From positions 31,444-95,443 of the forward strand of contig CAZOPR010000007.1 in assembly GCA_964581895.1 (NCBI GenBank): a stretch of DNA of 64,000 nucleotides, in the 5' to 3' direction. Of this stretch, positions 42,263-49,062 are shown piece by piece. The stretch comes from Exilispira sp964581895 (lineage in GTDB: Bacteria > Spirochaetota > JAAYUW01). Both the position numbers and the translations under genes were made by a program. Within the stretch, counting starts at the first letter, position 1. Each line of letters opens with the position of its first letter. The notes beneath the pieces are model-generated. The model was not told the DNA's origin. It saw only the letters and a list, made by a program, of their open reading frames with translations, and ran no database searches.

Positions 42263-42701
42263 TTTTAGGCCTTTCTTTTAGAGATACAAGAGGTTTAAAC
42301 TTTCCACTTCTAAAACCATATCGGACAGTGTAAGTATTGCCAGACTTAGATGTTCTAGTCGAACAAAGTTTATGACCTATTTCAGTGTAAAGGTAGGTTA
42401 TTTTCTTGTAAATTTCGTCTTGAACTGTTTTATTAGAAATTTCAACCGGCACATCTTTAATTATAGGTTCTAGCTCTAGCAAATCCTTATCCAATAACAT
42501 CAGTTTTGTTACAGGGCGTGGCCCCGGTTGATAAATTACTTTTAGATACTTTGCTACCTCGTCTTTAAATGTAACAAAAATATTTTGCCAAATGTAGCTT
42601 CTACCGTACCCTTTTCGCCATAATTCGGAAAGAGTTACGTGTTTTTTAACCATAGGGGCTTTATATCTTTTTTGCTTGGGGTTTGAATTGTTGTGGGTCA
42701 T
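42249..42701 (-). CDS. unknown basic protein
   Basis: 150 aa with a strongly basic N-terminus (NPKQKRYKAPMVKKHVTL), possibly nucleic-acid binding. Overlaps the helicase stop by 4 bp. No family. Confidence 0.55.
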   Translation of the reverse strand: MTHNNSNPKQKRYKAPMVKKHVTLSELWRKGYGRSYIWQNIFVTFKDEVAKYLKVIYQPGPRPVTKLMLLDKDLLELEPIIKDVPVEISNKTVQDEIYKKITYLYTEIGHKLCSTRTSKSGNTYTVRYGFRSGKFKPLVSLKERPKNEYD

Positions 42702-44524
42702 AGGGAGTAAGATAGTGAAAATTCTTCTTCAATAATTTGTTTGATTTCCATTTTAGTCATAGCTTTGTGGCTGGCTGTGGCCAGGTTTCGTTTTATTCCT
42801 GAATCTCTGCCTAAAATTGATTCGTGTTCATCCATTTTCTTTAAGATTACTTTTAGCACCCTTTCTTCTATTGTTCCTGCTAAAACTGGTATATGAACGT
42901 GCAGAGTTTCGTTTTTCTGGTTAATCCTTTTAATTCTACCAACGGATTGGATAAAACTATCTAAAGACCAATGTAAGTCGTGGAGTAACAATGTCTCGCT
43001 TGCCTGTAAATTTAAGCCGGTTTGGGCTATTTTTCTTTGAGCCAGAAAATACTGATTTTCACCTTCCGTGAAATCTTTTATCGCTTCATCTTTATTTATG
43101 GTTTCTCCTTTATAGACTGACATTTCAAGGTTTTCGGCGATTGTATCTAATACATCTACATTGTAATTAGAAATTACCACGACCTTTTTATCTGTTTGCT
43201 CTTTCAAAAAGTTGGTTGTCCAATTTACCTTTGCCTTAGAACAAAGTTTTTGCAGTCTCATTACACAATCTTGAATAGTTTGTGTTTTCTCATTTCTATC
43301 TAAAATAATTCTATCTTTAGCAAATTTAACTATGTTTTTGTACTCCTCCTTTATCTCTTCCTGCATTTGTATCCGCTCTAAATGCGTTTCTATATTAAAG
43401 TTTTTACCTATTTCGGCTAAAGTCTTGGTAATAATTATAGGGTTTGTTAGTTTCTTAAAAGTTTCTAATTTAGGCTCTGCTTCTGTGTCAATGCCAAATA
43501 GCAACCTAAATTGATTTCTGCTTAGGGCACCTAAAGGGTGTTTAAGCAAGGCCATTTGAAAGTGATAGTCGGCTAAAGAATTGCGGTAAGGCGTGGCAGT
43601 CAAAGAGTAAATGTGGCCTTTAAAGTTATCTAAAAACTTCAGTACAGCTTTTCCGTTCTTAGTAAAGTTTGCCAATAAATGGCTCTCGTCAACAATCACA
43701 ACATCGTAATTTTTAAGCTCTATTCCGTATGGATTGTATTCAAGCACCTTGTCCATAGACTTAGTTAGGAGTTTCCTGCATTTTTCATAATTGATTACAT
43801 CAGCAGGCACTTCTTGAAGTCTAGCCTCTTCCTTCCAGTAAGAAATTAACTTCTTTTCACAAATAATCAAAGCCTTTTTGCCGGGTTTAACTGCATAATT
43901 GCAAGCTAGTAAAGCAGTGATGCTTTTGCCTAAACCAACCTCATAATCAAGTAAAGCTCTTTTCCTAGAAAGTAAGAAGTCAGCACCCTCCTTTTGGTGA
44001 GGGTAGACTTTGTATGGATTTCCCTCTGCATCTAATCTGTTAAGTATTTGATATTCGTTATCAACAATAGGCAGAGAGTTATAGCGATTTTCAACGGCCT
44101 CTAAAACCTCCTCTAATTTCTTTTGAATTTTACTTTGCTTAAGCAAATAAGATTGCTGGTGTTCTCTGTCTTCCGAAGCGTTAGCATCGTTCACCAACTC
44201 TTCACTTATACAATTTTTTGGAAAGTAATAAACCTTGGCTTTTTTTTGTGTTGGGTGTAAGTAATCAAAGAAAAAGAAGTTTAACTTTTGCCGATTAGAT
44301 ATATGAGCTAAATATTCAACAAATTGGTTCTGATACTCACTGACTTTGCTAAACTTTTCAGCGTTATTTTTGTTAGCTAAACCTGTGTAATACTTAAAGT
44401 AATCCTGCCAGTCGGATTTCTCCATTTCTAAGTAGACATAGTCATAGTTAGGGTCAACACTAACCTCGTCTTTTTTAAGCCAGCTTTTTTTTATGTCTTC
44501 TTCTGTCAGGAGTATCCATTTCAT
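42698..44524 (-). CDS. SNF2-family DNA-dependent ATPase/helicase
   Basis: 608 aa from ATG 44524. Motifs: I EVGLGKSITALLACNYA (about residue 195), II DVVIVDESHLLAN (about 273), III SLTATPYRN (about 306), V TGLNLQASETLLLHDLHWS (about 513), VI QSVGRIKRINQ (about 537). Phage SNF2 proteins are thought to help replication or late transcription. A perfect consensus promoter (TTGACA, 17, TATAAT) ends seven bases before this ATG, which fixes the start and predicts a leaderless mRNA. Confidence 0.93.
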   Translation of the reverse strand: MKWILLTEEDIKKSWLKKDEVSVDPNYDYVYLEMEKSDWQDYFKYYTGLANKNNAEKFSKVSEYQNQFVEYLAHISNRQKLNFFFFDYLHPTQKKAKVYYFPKNCISEELVNDANASEDREHQQSYLLKQSKIQKKLEEVLEAVENRYNSLPIVDNEYQILNRLDAEGNPYKVYPHQKEGADFLLSRKRALLDYEVGLGKSITALLACNYAVKPGKKALIICEKKLISYWKEEARLQEVPADVINYEKCRKLLTKSMDKVLEYNPYGIELKNYDVVIVDESHLLANFTKNGKAVLKFLDNFKGHIYSLTATPYRNSLADYHFQMALLKHPLGALSRNQFRLLFGIDTEAEPKLETFKKLTNPIIITKTLAEIGKNFNIETHLERIQMQEEIKEEYKNIVKFAKDRIILDRNEKTQTIQDCVMRLQKLCSKAKVNWTTNFLKEQTDKKVVVISNYNVDVLDTIAENLEMSVYKGETINKDEAIKDFTEGENQYFLAQRKIAQTGLNLQASETLLLHDLHWSLDSFIQSVGRIKRINQKNETLHVHIPVLAGTIEERVLKVILKKMDEHESILGRDSGIKRNLATASHKAMTKMEIKQIIEEEFSLSYSL

Positions 44525-44531
44525 GGGAATA

Positions 44532-44560
44532 ATTATAGCACATTTAGATTTGCTTGTCAA
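44532..44560 (-). promoter_or_regulatory. perfect consensus promoter, leaderless
   Basis: TTGACA 44555-44560, 17 bp, TATAAT 44532-44537, then seven bases to ATG 44524. Its -35 overlaps the -35 of the divergent promoter (TTGTCA 44554-44559) in a short palindrome (CTTGTCAAG). Confidence 0.9.
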
Positions 44561-44582
44561 GCAAAAAAATGTTATTTACTTT
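44554..44582 (+). promoter_or_regulatory. divergent leaderless promoter
   Basis: TTGTCA 44554-44559, 17 bp, TACTTT 44577-44582, six bases, ATG 44589. Confidence 0.65.
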
Positions 44583-44588
44583 CACATA

Positions 44589-45308
44589 ATGAAGGTTAGA
44601 CAAATAACAAGACTAAAAGCAAAAGCCAGAAGTGATTTAGCTCTGAGGCACAATTTCTTAGAGAAAGACCTGCTGTTAGAAGCAAACCAGGATATAATTT
44701 GCCACTATTTTTGGTTACCCTTAGATTTCAAAGTTCCTGACTTAGACACCCTTGATAAGGTAATTAAAGAGGATTCTAGCCTTAAAAAACTTAAAAGGCA
44801 AGAATTTATTGACTTCAGAAAGGATTGGGACGAGAATAGAGAGGAGTGCTTTATTGAAATAGATAAATTCTTAAAAAAACAAATTGCTTTGAAATTAAGA
44901 AAATTTTATATCAACGTTAGGAACAATACTTTTAATTTTCCAGAAGCGTGCTTGATGACAATTTCTGAAAGCAATTTTAGGCCGTTTATTTTCAAAGAGA
45001 AGCTGGTTTATATGTCTGACTATGTTTATCAACTCGAAATGTTGCAACTATACGCTAGAATTGAAGGCAAAACTGATAGGGCAATAGAGCAGCCTGATTT
45101 TTATGGCAGTCTTATACTTAGTATTCACGAGCTTTTAGACGGGTATATCTTAATTAGAGAACACTTAAAAGCTTATTTACAAAACTTCAATTACCAGAAG
45201 GAATTTATTGTTGCTATTAAAGACTATGTAACACAGGAACTCCAACCATACGGAAGGATAACAAAATACGAAGAATTAAGAGCAGAGAATTACGCTTTAG
45301 TAGCTTAA
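44589..45308 (+). CDS. unknown helical protein
   Basis: 239 aa from ATG 44589, chosen because the divergent promoter's +1 falls on it; a longer frame starting at 44493 would run into the SNF2 gene. Lys/Leu/Glu-rich and mostly helical, no family recognised. Being divergent from the SNF2 operon with a shared -35, it may be a regulator of early expression, but this is inference. Confidence 0.55.
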   Translation: MKVRQITRLKAKARSDLALRHNFLEKDLLLEANQDIICHYFWLPLDFKVPDLDTLDKVIKEDSSLKKLKRQEFIDFRKDWDENREECFIEIDKFLKKQIALKLRKFYINVRNNTFNFPEACLMTISESNFRPFIFKEKLVYMSDYVYQLEMLQLYARIEGKTDRAIEQPDFYGSLILSIHELLDGYILIREHLKAYLQNFNYQKEFIVAIKDYVTQELQPYGRITKYEELRAENYALVA

Positions 45309-45510
45309 AAAATTTTAGTGCATAACTCGCACCCCTAGGCCTCCAAGAGGAGGCAAAGGGCTGGAAGCTAGATAATTTCAAAGTCAAAAAAGTCGTCCTT
45401 TTCATAATCCGCATAATCGCAATTCTCGAAAATGGACGAGTCATCGCTTTGCTGTGCTAAAGATTGCAGAACCCTGTTTTTAATAAATAATAATAATAGC
45501 CTTATTGCTA

Positions 45511-45547
45511 GTGATATAAGTATATCACACTTATACAGTCATGTCAA
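45511..45547 (-). promoter_or_regulatory. promoter with palindromic operator
   Basis: TTGACA 45542-45547, 17 bp, TATACT 45519-45524 on the minus strand. The -10 lies inside the 18-bp near-perfect palindrome GTGATATAAGTATATCAC (45511-45528), a likely repressor site. A half-site (TATATCAC) recurs at the sister promoter near 46076. Confidence 0.7.
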
Positions 45548-45559
45548 ATATTCGTGGCA

Positions 45560-45585
45560 AAAGCCCTCCCCCGGAGGGGGGAGGA
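45560..45585 (-). terminator. G/C-rich terminator
   Basis: CCTCCCCC/GGGGGAGG stem followed on the minus strand by GCTTTTG. Similar in design to the terminator at 46131-46157. Confidence 0.55.
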
Positions 45586-45796
45586 TGCTGGAGGTTAATA
45601 TCTAGCATAAAGCTAGATATAACCGTTTCCCTTTATGTAACTAAACACATTTAGCCTTTTAAGCTAAAAAGTTTGTGAACATGCTATAAAGCCCTAAAAA
45701 TTCGGCTTTGTATTAACAAATAGTTTTACCTAAGCAAGTGGGCTTTGAAATTTAGGGCTTAACAAAACCAAAGATTGTGATTAAAAAAACACAGCA

Positions 45797-45826
45797 TTGA
45801 CAATAATTTAGTTTTTATTTTAGAAT
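45797..45826 (+). promoter_or_regulatory. promoter-like pair
   Basis: TTGACA 45797-45802, 18 bp, TAGAAT 45821-45826, reading toward the 35-codon GTG frame at 45878. Confidence 0.6.
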
Positions 45827-46073
45827 TGAAGTGCGCACAGCCGAAAACAATTCCGCACGCTGAAAAAAGGTGAGGCGGTGGACATTTTAAAGCTGCAAGC
45901 AAAATCAACCACTCAGTTTCAGGCGCAAACACCCGCAACAGAGCAACAACTAGCTAATAAACATCCATTTCTAGTAACTTATTAGCTAGCTAAAAAGACA
46001 CGGTTAGCAAATAGAAAAGAAATAAAGCAAAGAATAAATGTTTGGCTTATCATTTTCTATTGTTAGTACCATA

Positions 46074-46102
46074 ATTATATCACATTTATGTAGTGCTGTC
46101 TA
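46074..46102 (-). promoter_or_regulatory. strong promoter without a gene
   Basis: TAGACA 46097-46102, 17 bp, TATAAT 46074-46079, reading leftward into the gene-free area. Sequence around it parallels the promoter at 45519-45547, suggesting a duplicated regulatory module. Confidence 0.7.
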
Positions 46103-46130
46103 ATATTTTTAAGCATTCTTAGCAAAAAAA

Positions 46131-46157
46131 TAGCAAAAAGCCCCCCCGGTGGGGGGG
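46131..46157 (-). terminator. perfect G7/C7 terminator
   Basis: Seven C, three-base loop, seven G, then CTTTTTGCTATTTTTTT on the minus strand. Confidence 0.8.
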
Positions 46158-46351
46158 TTAGAAAACAAATTATAAGCGACTATAAAACTCTTTTCGCTTG
46201 TCAACAAAAGAAACCTCGTCCCTTCGGAAGAATAAAGTTATTGTTATCGAATTCAGCTAATCAAGAAATTTTCTTTAAATTGAACTCCTGTTGGAATTTT
46301 AAAAATGAGTTTTAAAGAAAATGTTAGTAAATTAAATTAGTTTTATTCAAT
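46140..46351 (-). ncRNA. candidate 210-nt independent ncRNA
   Basis: A promoter (TGGACA 46381-46386, 17 bp, TATACT 46358-46363) starts it and a perfect CCCCCCC-ACC-GGGGGGG hairpin with CTTTTTGC (46131-46157) ends it. Between them no frame looks coding, but a 12-bp perfect stem is present (46268-46279 with 46311-46322). The promoter is of the family found at 30453 and 32845. Confidence 0.5.
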
Positions 46352-46742
46352 AAATAAAGTATAAAATAATGTTTAACTTTTGTCCAGTGTTTTAAAAGAA
46401 ACACTAAAAAGGCTATCTTTGCTATGTTGATGCAACATAACCTTTCTTATGTCACATACAAAAAAGAAGTAGCAACAGATGTAAGTATAGTAGTGCTTGC
46501 TATTTATATCCTTTTGTTTGGCAATTTAATTTGTGGAAGCTTTTGGTTCAGAAAGGTGTAAATATATCAAGCGGGTTTCAAAAGGGGCTGTAAATTGATT
46601 GTATGAAGTCAATAGTTACAAGTAGTTTGCAATTTGGGCTGATAAATGGTGTAATTACTTGCCACCTATATTTTTTGTGTTAATAGTGCAAATTGTTTGT
46701 ACTTTTTTGTATTACAATTGTTTGCAATAAAGATAGTTAGGT

Positions 46743-46785
46743 AGGGGGGGGTTTGTCTAATTTTAACCCCCCTTTATTTTTATTT
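46743..46785 (+). terminator. intrinsic terminator, rightward
   Basis: Run of eight G pairs with six C across a 15-base loop, followed by TTTATTTTTATTT. No gene precedes it, so it may end a rightward RNA from the island. Confidence 0.6.
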
Positions 46786-46927
46786 CTATAAATTTACTTT
46801 AGTGTTTTTAGCAACCAACTTCTAACTATCCCCCCATTCCCCATTCCCCATTCATTTTTTAATTATTCAAATCACCCACTCCATCAACAAACTCCAACAC
46901 CAATTTGCCAGAAAACGATGAATTAGG

Positions 46928-46959
46928 GAAGCCTCTACTCTTTAGGCTAGTAGGTAGTT
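46928..46959 (+). repeat. TnpB right-end relic (copy G)
   Basis: GAAGCCTCTACTCTTTAGGC then TAGTAGGTAGTT; GAAGCC corresponds to the Glu-Ala codons of the TnpB tail seen in copy B, followed by the same hairpin and end. Confidence 0.6.
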
Positions 46960-47074
46960 AAATAAGTATCTCTCAGCAATTTAAGCTCACAAGAAACGCC
47001 TATTTAATTGATTAAAATGCCTGCCAAGTGGTTGAATGATAATTACCGTATATCCCACTGGACATGTAAAGTTT

Positions 47075-47103
47075 TTGACTTTTTTTTGATATATCGCTAT
47101 CCT
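47075..47103 (+). promoter_or_regulatory. leaderless promoter
   Basis: TTGACT 47075-47080, 17 bp, TATCCT 47098-47103, six bases, ATG 47110. Confidence 0.65.
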
Positions 47104-47109
47104 AGTTTC

Positions 47110-47418
47110 ATGGCCAGTGTCAAAGCAGGAAAAAACAATGTCAAAAAACTTGGTGTAAAAGGTTTCAACAAACCAAAGCTCACCCCTTCACATCCTAAGA
47201 AAAAAGCGGTAGTAGTAGCTAAAGAAGGAGACCAAACTAAAGTAATTAGATTTGGAGCTAAAGGCTACGGCCACAATTACTCTCCTGAGGCTAGAAAAAG
47301 CTATTTAGCTAGGAGTGCTGGTATTAAGGGAGCAAATAGCAAACTATCAGCTAATTACTGGGCTAGGAAGTTCTTGTGGGCGTCTGGCGGTAGTAAGAAA
47401 AGACCACCTAAGAAGTGA
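47110..47418 (+). CDS. small basic phage/virus protein
   Basis: 102 aa from ATG 47110; the longer frame from 47008 would include the promoter. Very basic, with the conserved stretch KVIRFGAKGYGHNYSPEARK, then SAGIKGANSKLSANYWARKF, a pattern I know from small proteins of many phages and large viruses without known function. Probably DNA-associated or virion-internal. Ends with TGA 12 bp before the convergent HExxH gene. Confidence 0.6.
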   Translation: MASVKAGKNNVKKLGVKGFNKPKLTPSHPKKKAVVVAKEGDQTKVIRFGAKGYGHNYSPEARKSYLARSAGIKGANSKLSANYWARKFLWASGGSKKRPPKK

Positions 47419-47430
47419 AATAGTAAAATT

Positions 47431-47901
47431 TTACGGAAATTTAGCCTCCCCATATTTGTCAAAATAACTTTCTATACAAGAAAAAATTAAAGACTGTCCG
47501 TAATAACAATACATTTCTTCGCTTTCAGGAGCATGTTTAATTGTTAAGGCATCTAAAAATCTAAAAACAATATGCGTGCTTTCGTGATAAAAAAAACCGA
47601 TAGTTCTAGTAAAATTAGTTTTGTCTAAAAAACTATCTGTTTCGTAAAAACTCATTATACCATATAAATTACAGGCAAGTTTCCTTTTTTGTCCGCTTGC
47701 TGGTTTATATACTCCAGCCTTTCCAACCGCTAAATCATTTGCTAAATCATCTGACTCTATATTTAAAAAATCTGCAAATGCTTTTCTGTTACCCTCATTT
47801 ACAAAAACAATGTAAGTCCTAAAAAAAAATATATTGTCTTCAAAGTAATAAATATCCAATGTATTGCTATATTTTTTAGAAATTTTTTTAGTATTTTCCA
47901 T
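47431..47901 (-). CDS. putative zinc metallopeptidase (HExxH)
   Basis: 156 aa. HESTH near residue 106 followed by ESEEMYCYYGQSLI about 20 residues later fits the HExxH-plus-downstream-Glu pattern of small phage zincins. No signal peptide. Could process a virion protein, but no scissile target is evident. Five bases downstream of the 129-aa basic protein gene. Confidence 0.55.
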   Translation of the reverse strand: MENTKKISKKYSNTLDIYYFEDNIFFFRTYIVFVNEGNRKAFADFLNIESDDLANDLAVGKAGVYKPASGQKRKLACNLYGIMSFYETDSFLDKTNFTRTIGFFYHESTHIVFRFLDALTIKHAPESEEMYCYYGQSLIFSCIESYFDKYGEAKFP

Positions 47902-47906
47902 AAATG

Positions 47907-48296
47907 CTACTTTCTAAACTTTTTGGTTTTCTGAGCCACCTTTTTAGGTTGCTTACTAAACTGCTTACCTTTTGCTTTATCGTCTCTCTTGGCTTTAGTG
48001 GTTTGAGCATATTCTTTAGAGCTAAGAGACTTAATAGCTTTTCGTGGCAAATATCTTTCCCCAGTTTCTGAACTAGGCTTTCCTGATTTAGTAGTCCAGT
48101 CTTGTTTAGACCAAGAACTTAAAGATTTTTGGGCCTGTGTTTTAGCTCCTTTATAGCCACCACCAGCTTTTTCATATCTCTTTTTTAAGATTTGGCTTTT
48201 TCTAGCTGACCATTGGCCAGAAACTGTTCCTCCAACATTTTCTGACTTAATCTGATTTTTAATTCTTTCTCGTAACTTTGGTTTAGTGTAGGCCAT
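47907..48296 (-). CDS. DUF5872-like basic protein
   Basis: 129 aa, extremely basic. The whole length fits a family found in phages, giant viruses and some bacteria: GQWSARKSQILKKRYEKAGG, YKGAKTQAQKSLSSW, TKSGKPSSETGERYLPRKAI and TTKAKRDDKAKGKQFSKQPK. Function unknown; charge suggests nucleic-acid binding in the capsid. Confidence 0.75.
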   Translation of the reverse strand: MAYTKPKLRERIKNQIKSENVGGTVSGQWSARKSQILKKRYEKAGGGYKGAKTQAQKSLSSWSKQDWTTKSGKPSSETGERYLPRKAIKSLSSKEYAQTTKAKRDDKAKGKQFSKQPKKVAQKTKKFRK

Positions 48297-48308
48297 TGCT
48301 AACTAATA

Positions 48309-48560
48309 CTATTTAGTAATAACAACCTTGTCAACGGCATTTTTGGCAAACTGCAGTTTGCCATTGACTTTAATTTGGCGAATCCATTCAAAAAATAATT
48401 TAGCCTGTTCATCGCTTTCAAAGGAAAGAATTTTATCTGGCTTACCTTTTTCTTTTATATCCATAGTTAAAGCCCAAAGCTGTTTTGCAAAGCCTAAAGT
48501 GTTAGCATAAACAACCAACTCTTTCCACGAGCTAAACTCAAACTGAGGCTGTGTTGACAT
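48309..48560 (-). CDS. unknown small protein
   Basis: 83 aa, mixed alpha/beta (FEFSSWKELVVYANTLGFAK, then VNGKLQFAKNAVDKVVI). No family. Leaderless promoter on the minus strand: TTGACA 48590-48595, 17 bp, TACATA 48567-48572, six bases, ATG 48560. The -35 lies inside the first codons of the divergent gene. Confidence 0.6.
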   Translation of the reverse strand: MSTQPQFEFSSWKELVVYANTLGFAKQLWALTMDIKEKGKPDKILSFESDEQAKLFFEWIRQIKVNGKLQFAKNAVDKVVITK

Positions 48561-48595
48561 AATTCCTATGTAAAGCTAATATGACTATATGTCAA
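48554..48595. promoter_or_regulatory. interlocked divergent leaderless promoters
   Basis: Plus strand: TTGACA 48554-48559, 17 bp, TAATAT 48577-48582, ATG 48589. Minus strand: TTGACA 48590-48595, 17 bp, TACATA 48567-48572, ATG 48560. Both genes start ATGTCAA, and that string is the -35 of the other promoter. Confidence 0.75.
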
Positions 48596-49062
48596 GTGAA
48601 AATCAAGAAACTACTATAAAGTTATCTTACGAAGAGGACGAAAAAACAATGAGCGAAAAACAACTGGAAGAAAAAAAAATACAGGTGTGGAAATCGTTTA
48701 TTGAAAGTTTAGAAGAGATAGAGTTTGAACAAATGTATGGGGAAACTTACAAAAAAATGATTGAGCTGGACAAAGAAAACAATTACGATATTGGTGAATT
48801 TTTAATACAAATGAAAAAAGATTTAGTTACAAAGTTCTTTCGTGATTGTTCAACACTCGGAGAAAGTAAAGAGTTTTTTGCTAAACACTGTGGATTTACT
48901 GATTACATTCCTAGAAAGTTTTTTCCACTTTCCAGAGAAATTATATGGTTATACAATTACTACAAAAACAAAATATGCACTGAAGAGGAGTTTGAAAAGC
49001 TAATTAAACTACCCAAAATAAAGAACGACACCACACTTGAAGAAGCTCTAGCCGAATGTTAA
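48589..49062 (+). CDS. unknown acidic protein upstream of portal
   Basis: 157 aa, Glu/Lys-rich, helical. Position just before the portal could fit a small terminase or scaffold-like role, but I see no HTH or other motif. Its stop overlaps the portal start by 7 bp. Confidence 0.55.
   Translation: MSSENQETTIKLSYEEDEKTMSEKQLEEKKIQVWKSFIESLEEIEFEQMYGETYKKMIELDKENNYDIGEFLIQMKKDLVTKFFRDCSTLGESKEFFAKHCGFTDYIPRKFFPLSREIIWLYNYYKNKICTEEEFEKLIKLPKIKNDTTLEEALAEC

Larger units (their letters stand above)
45309..47109. other. 1.8-kb gene-poor regulatory/ncRNA island
   Basis: No protein gene of convincing size. It holds at least four sigma70-like promoters, G/C-tract terminators, several perfect stems (45598-45620; 45689-45698 with 45751-45760; 46268-46279 with 46311-46322), a palindromic operator and a TnpB right-end relic. 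A GTG frame of 35 codons at 45878-45985 (with GGTGAGG upstream) may be a gene remnant. Confidence 0.7.

Noticed and set aside
45217..45444. 75-codon minus-strand frame near the end of the 44589 gene
   Set aside because: It overlaps the real gene antisense and has Arg/Ser-rich, non-coding-like composition; another frame there gives an acidic tail without any start codon.
46825..46860. CCCCATT triplet repeat as a CRISPR or iteron array
   Set aside because: Only three short tandem copies, no spacers.
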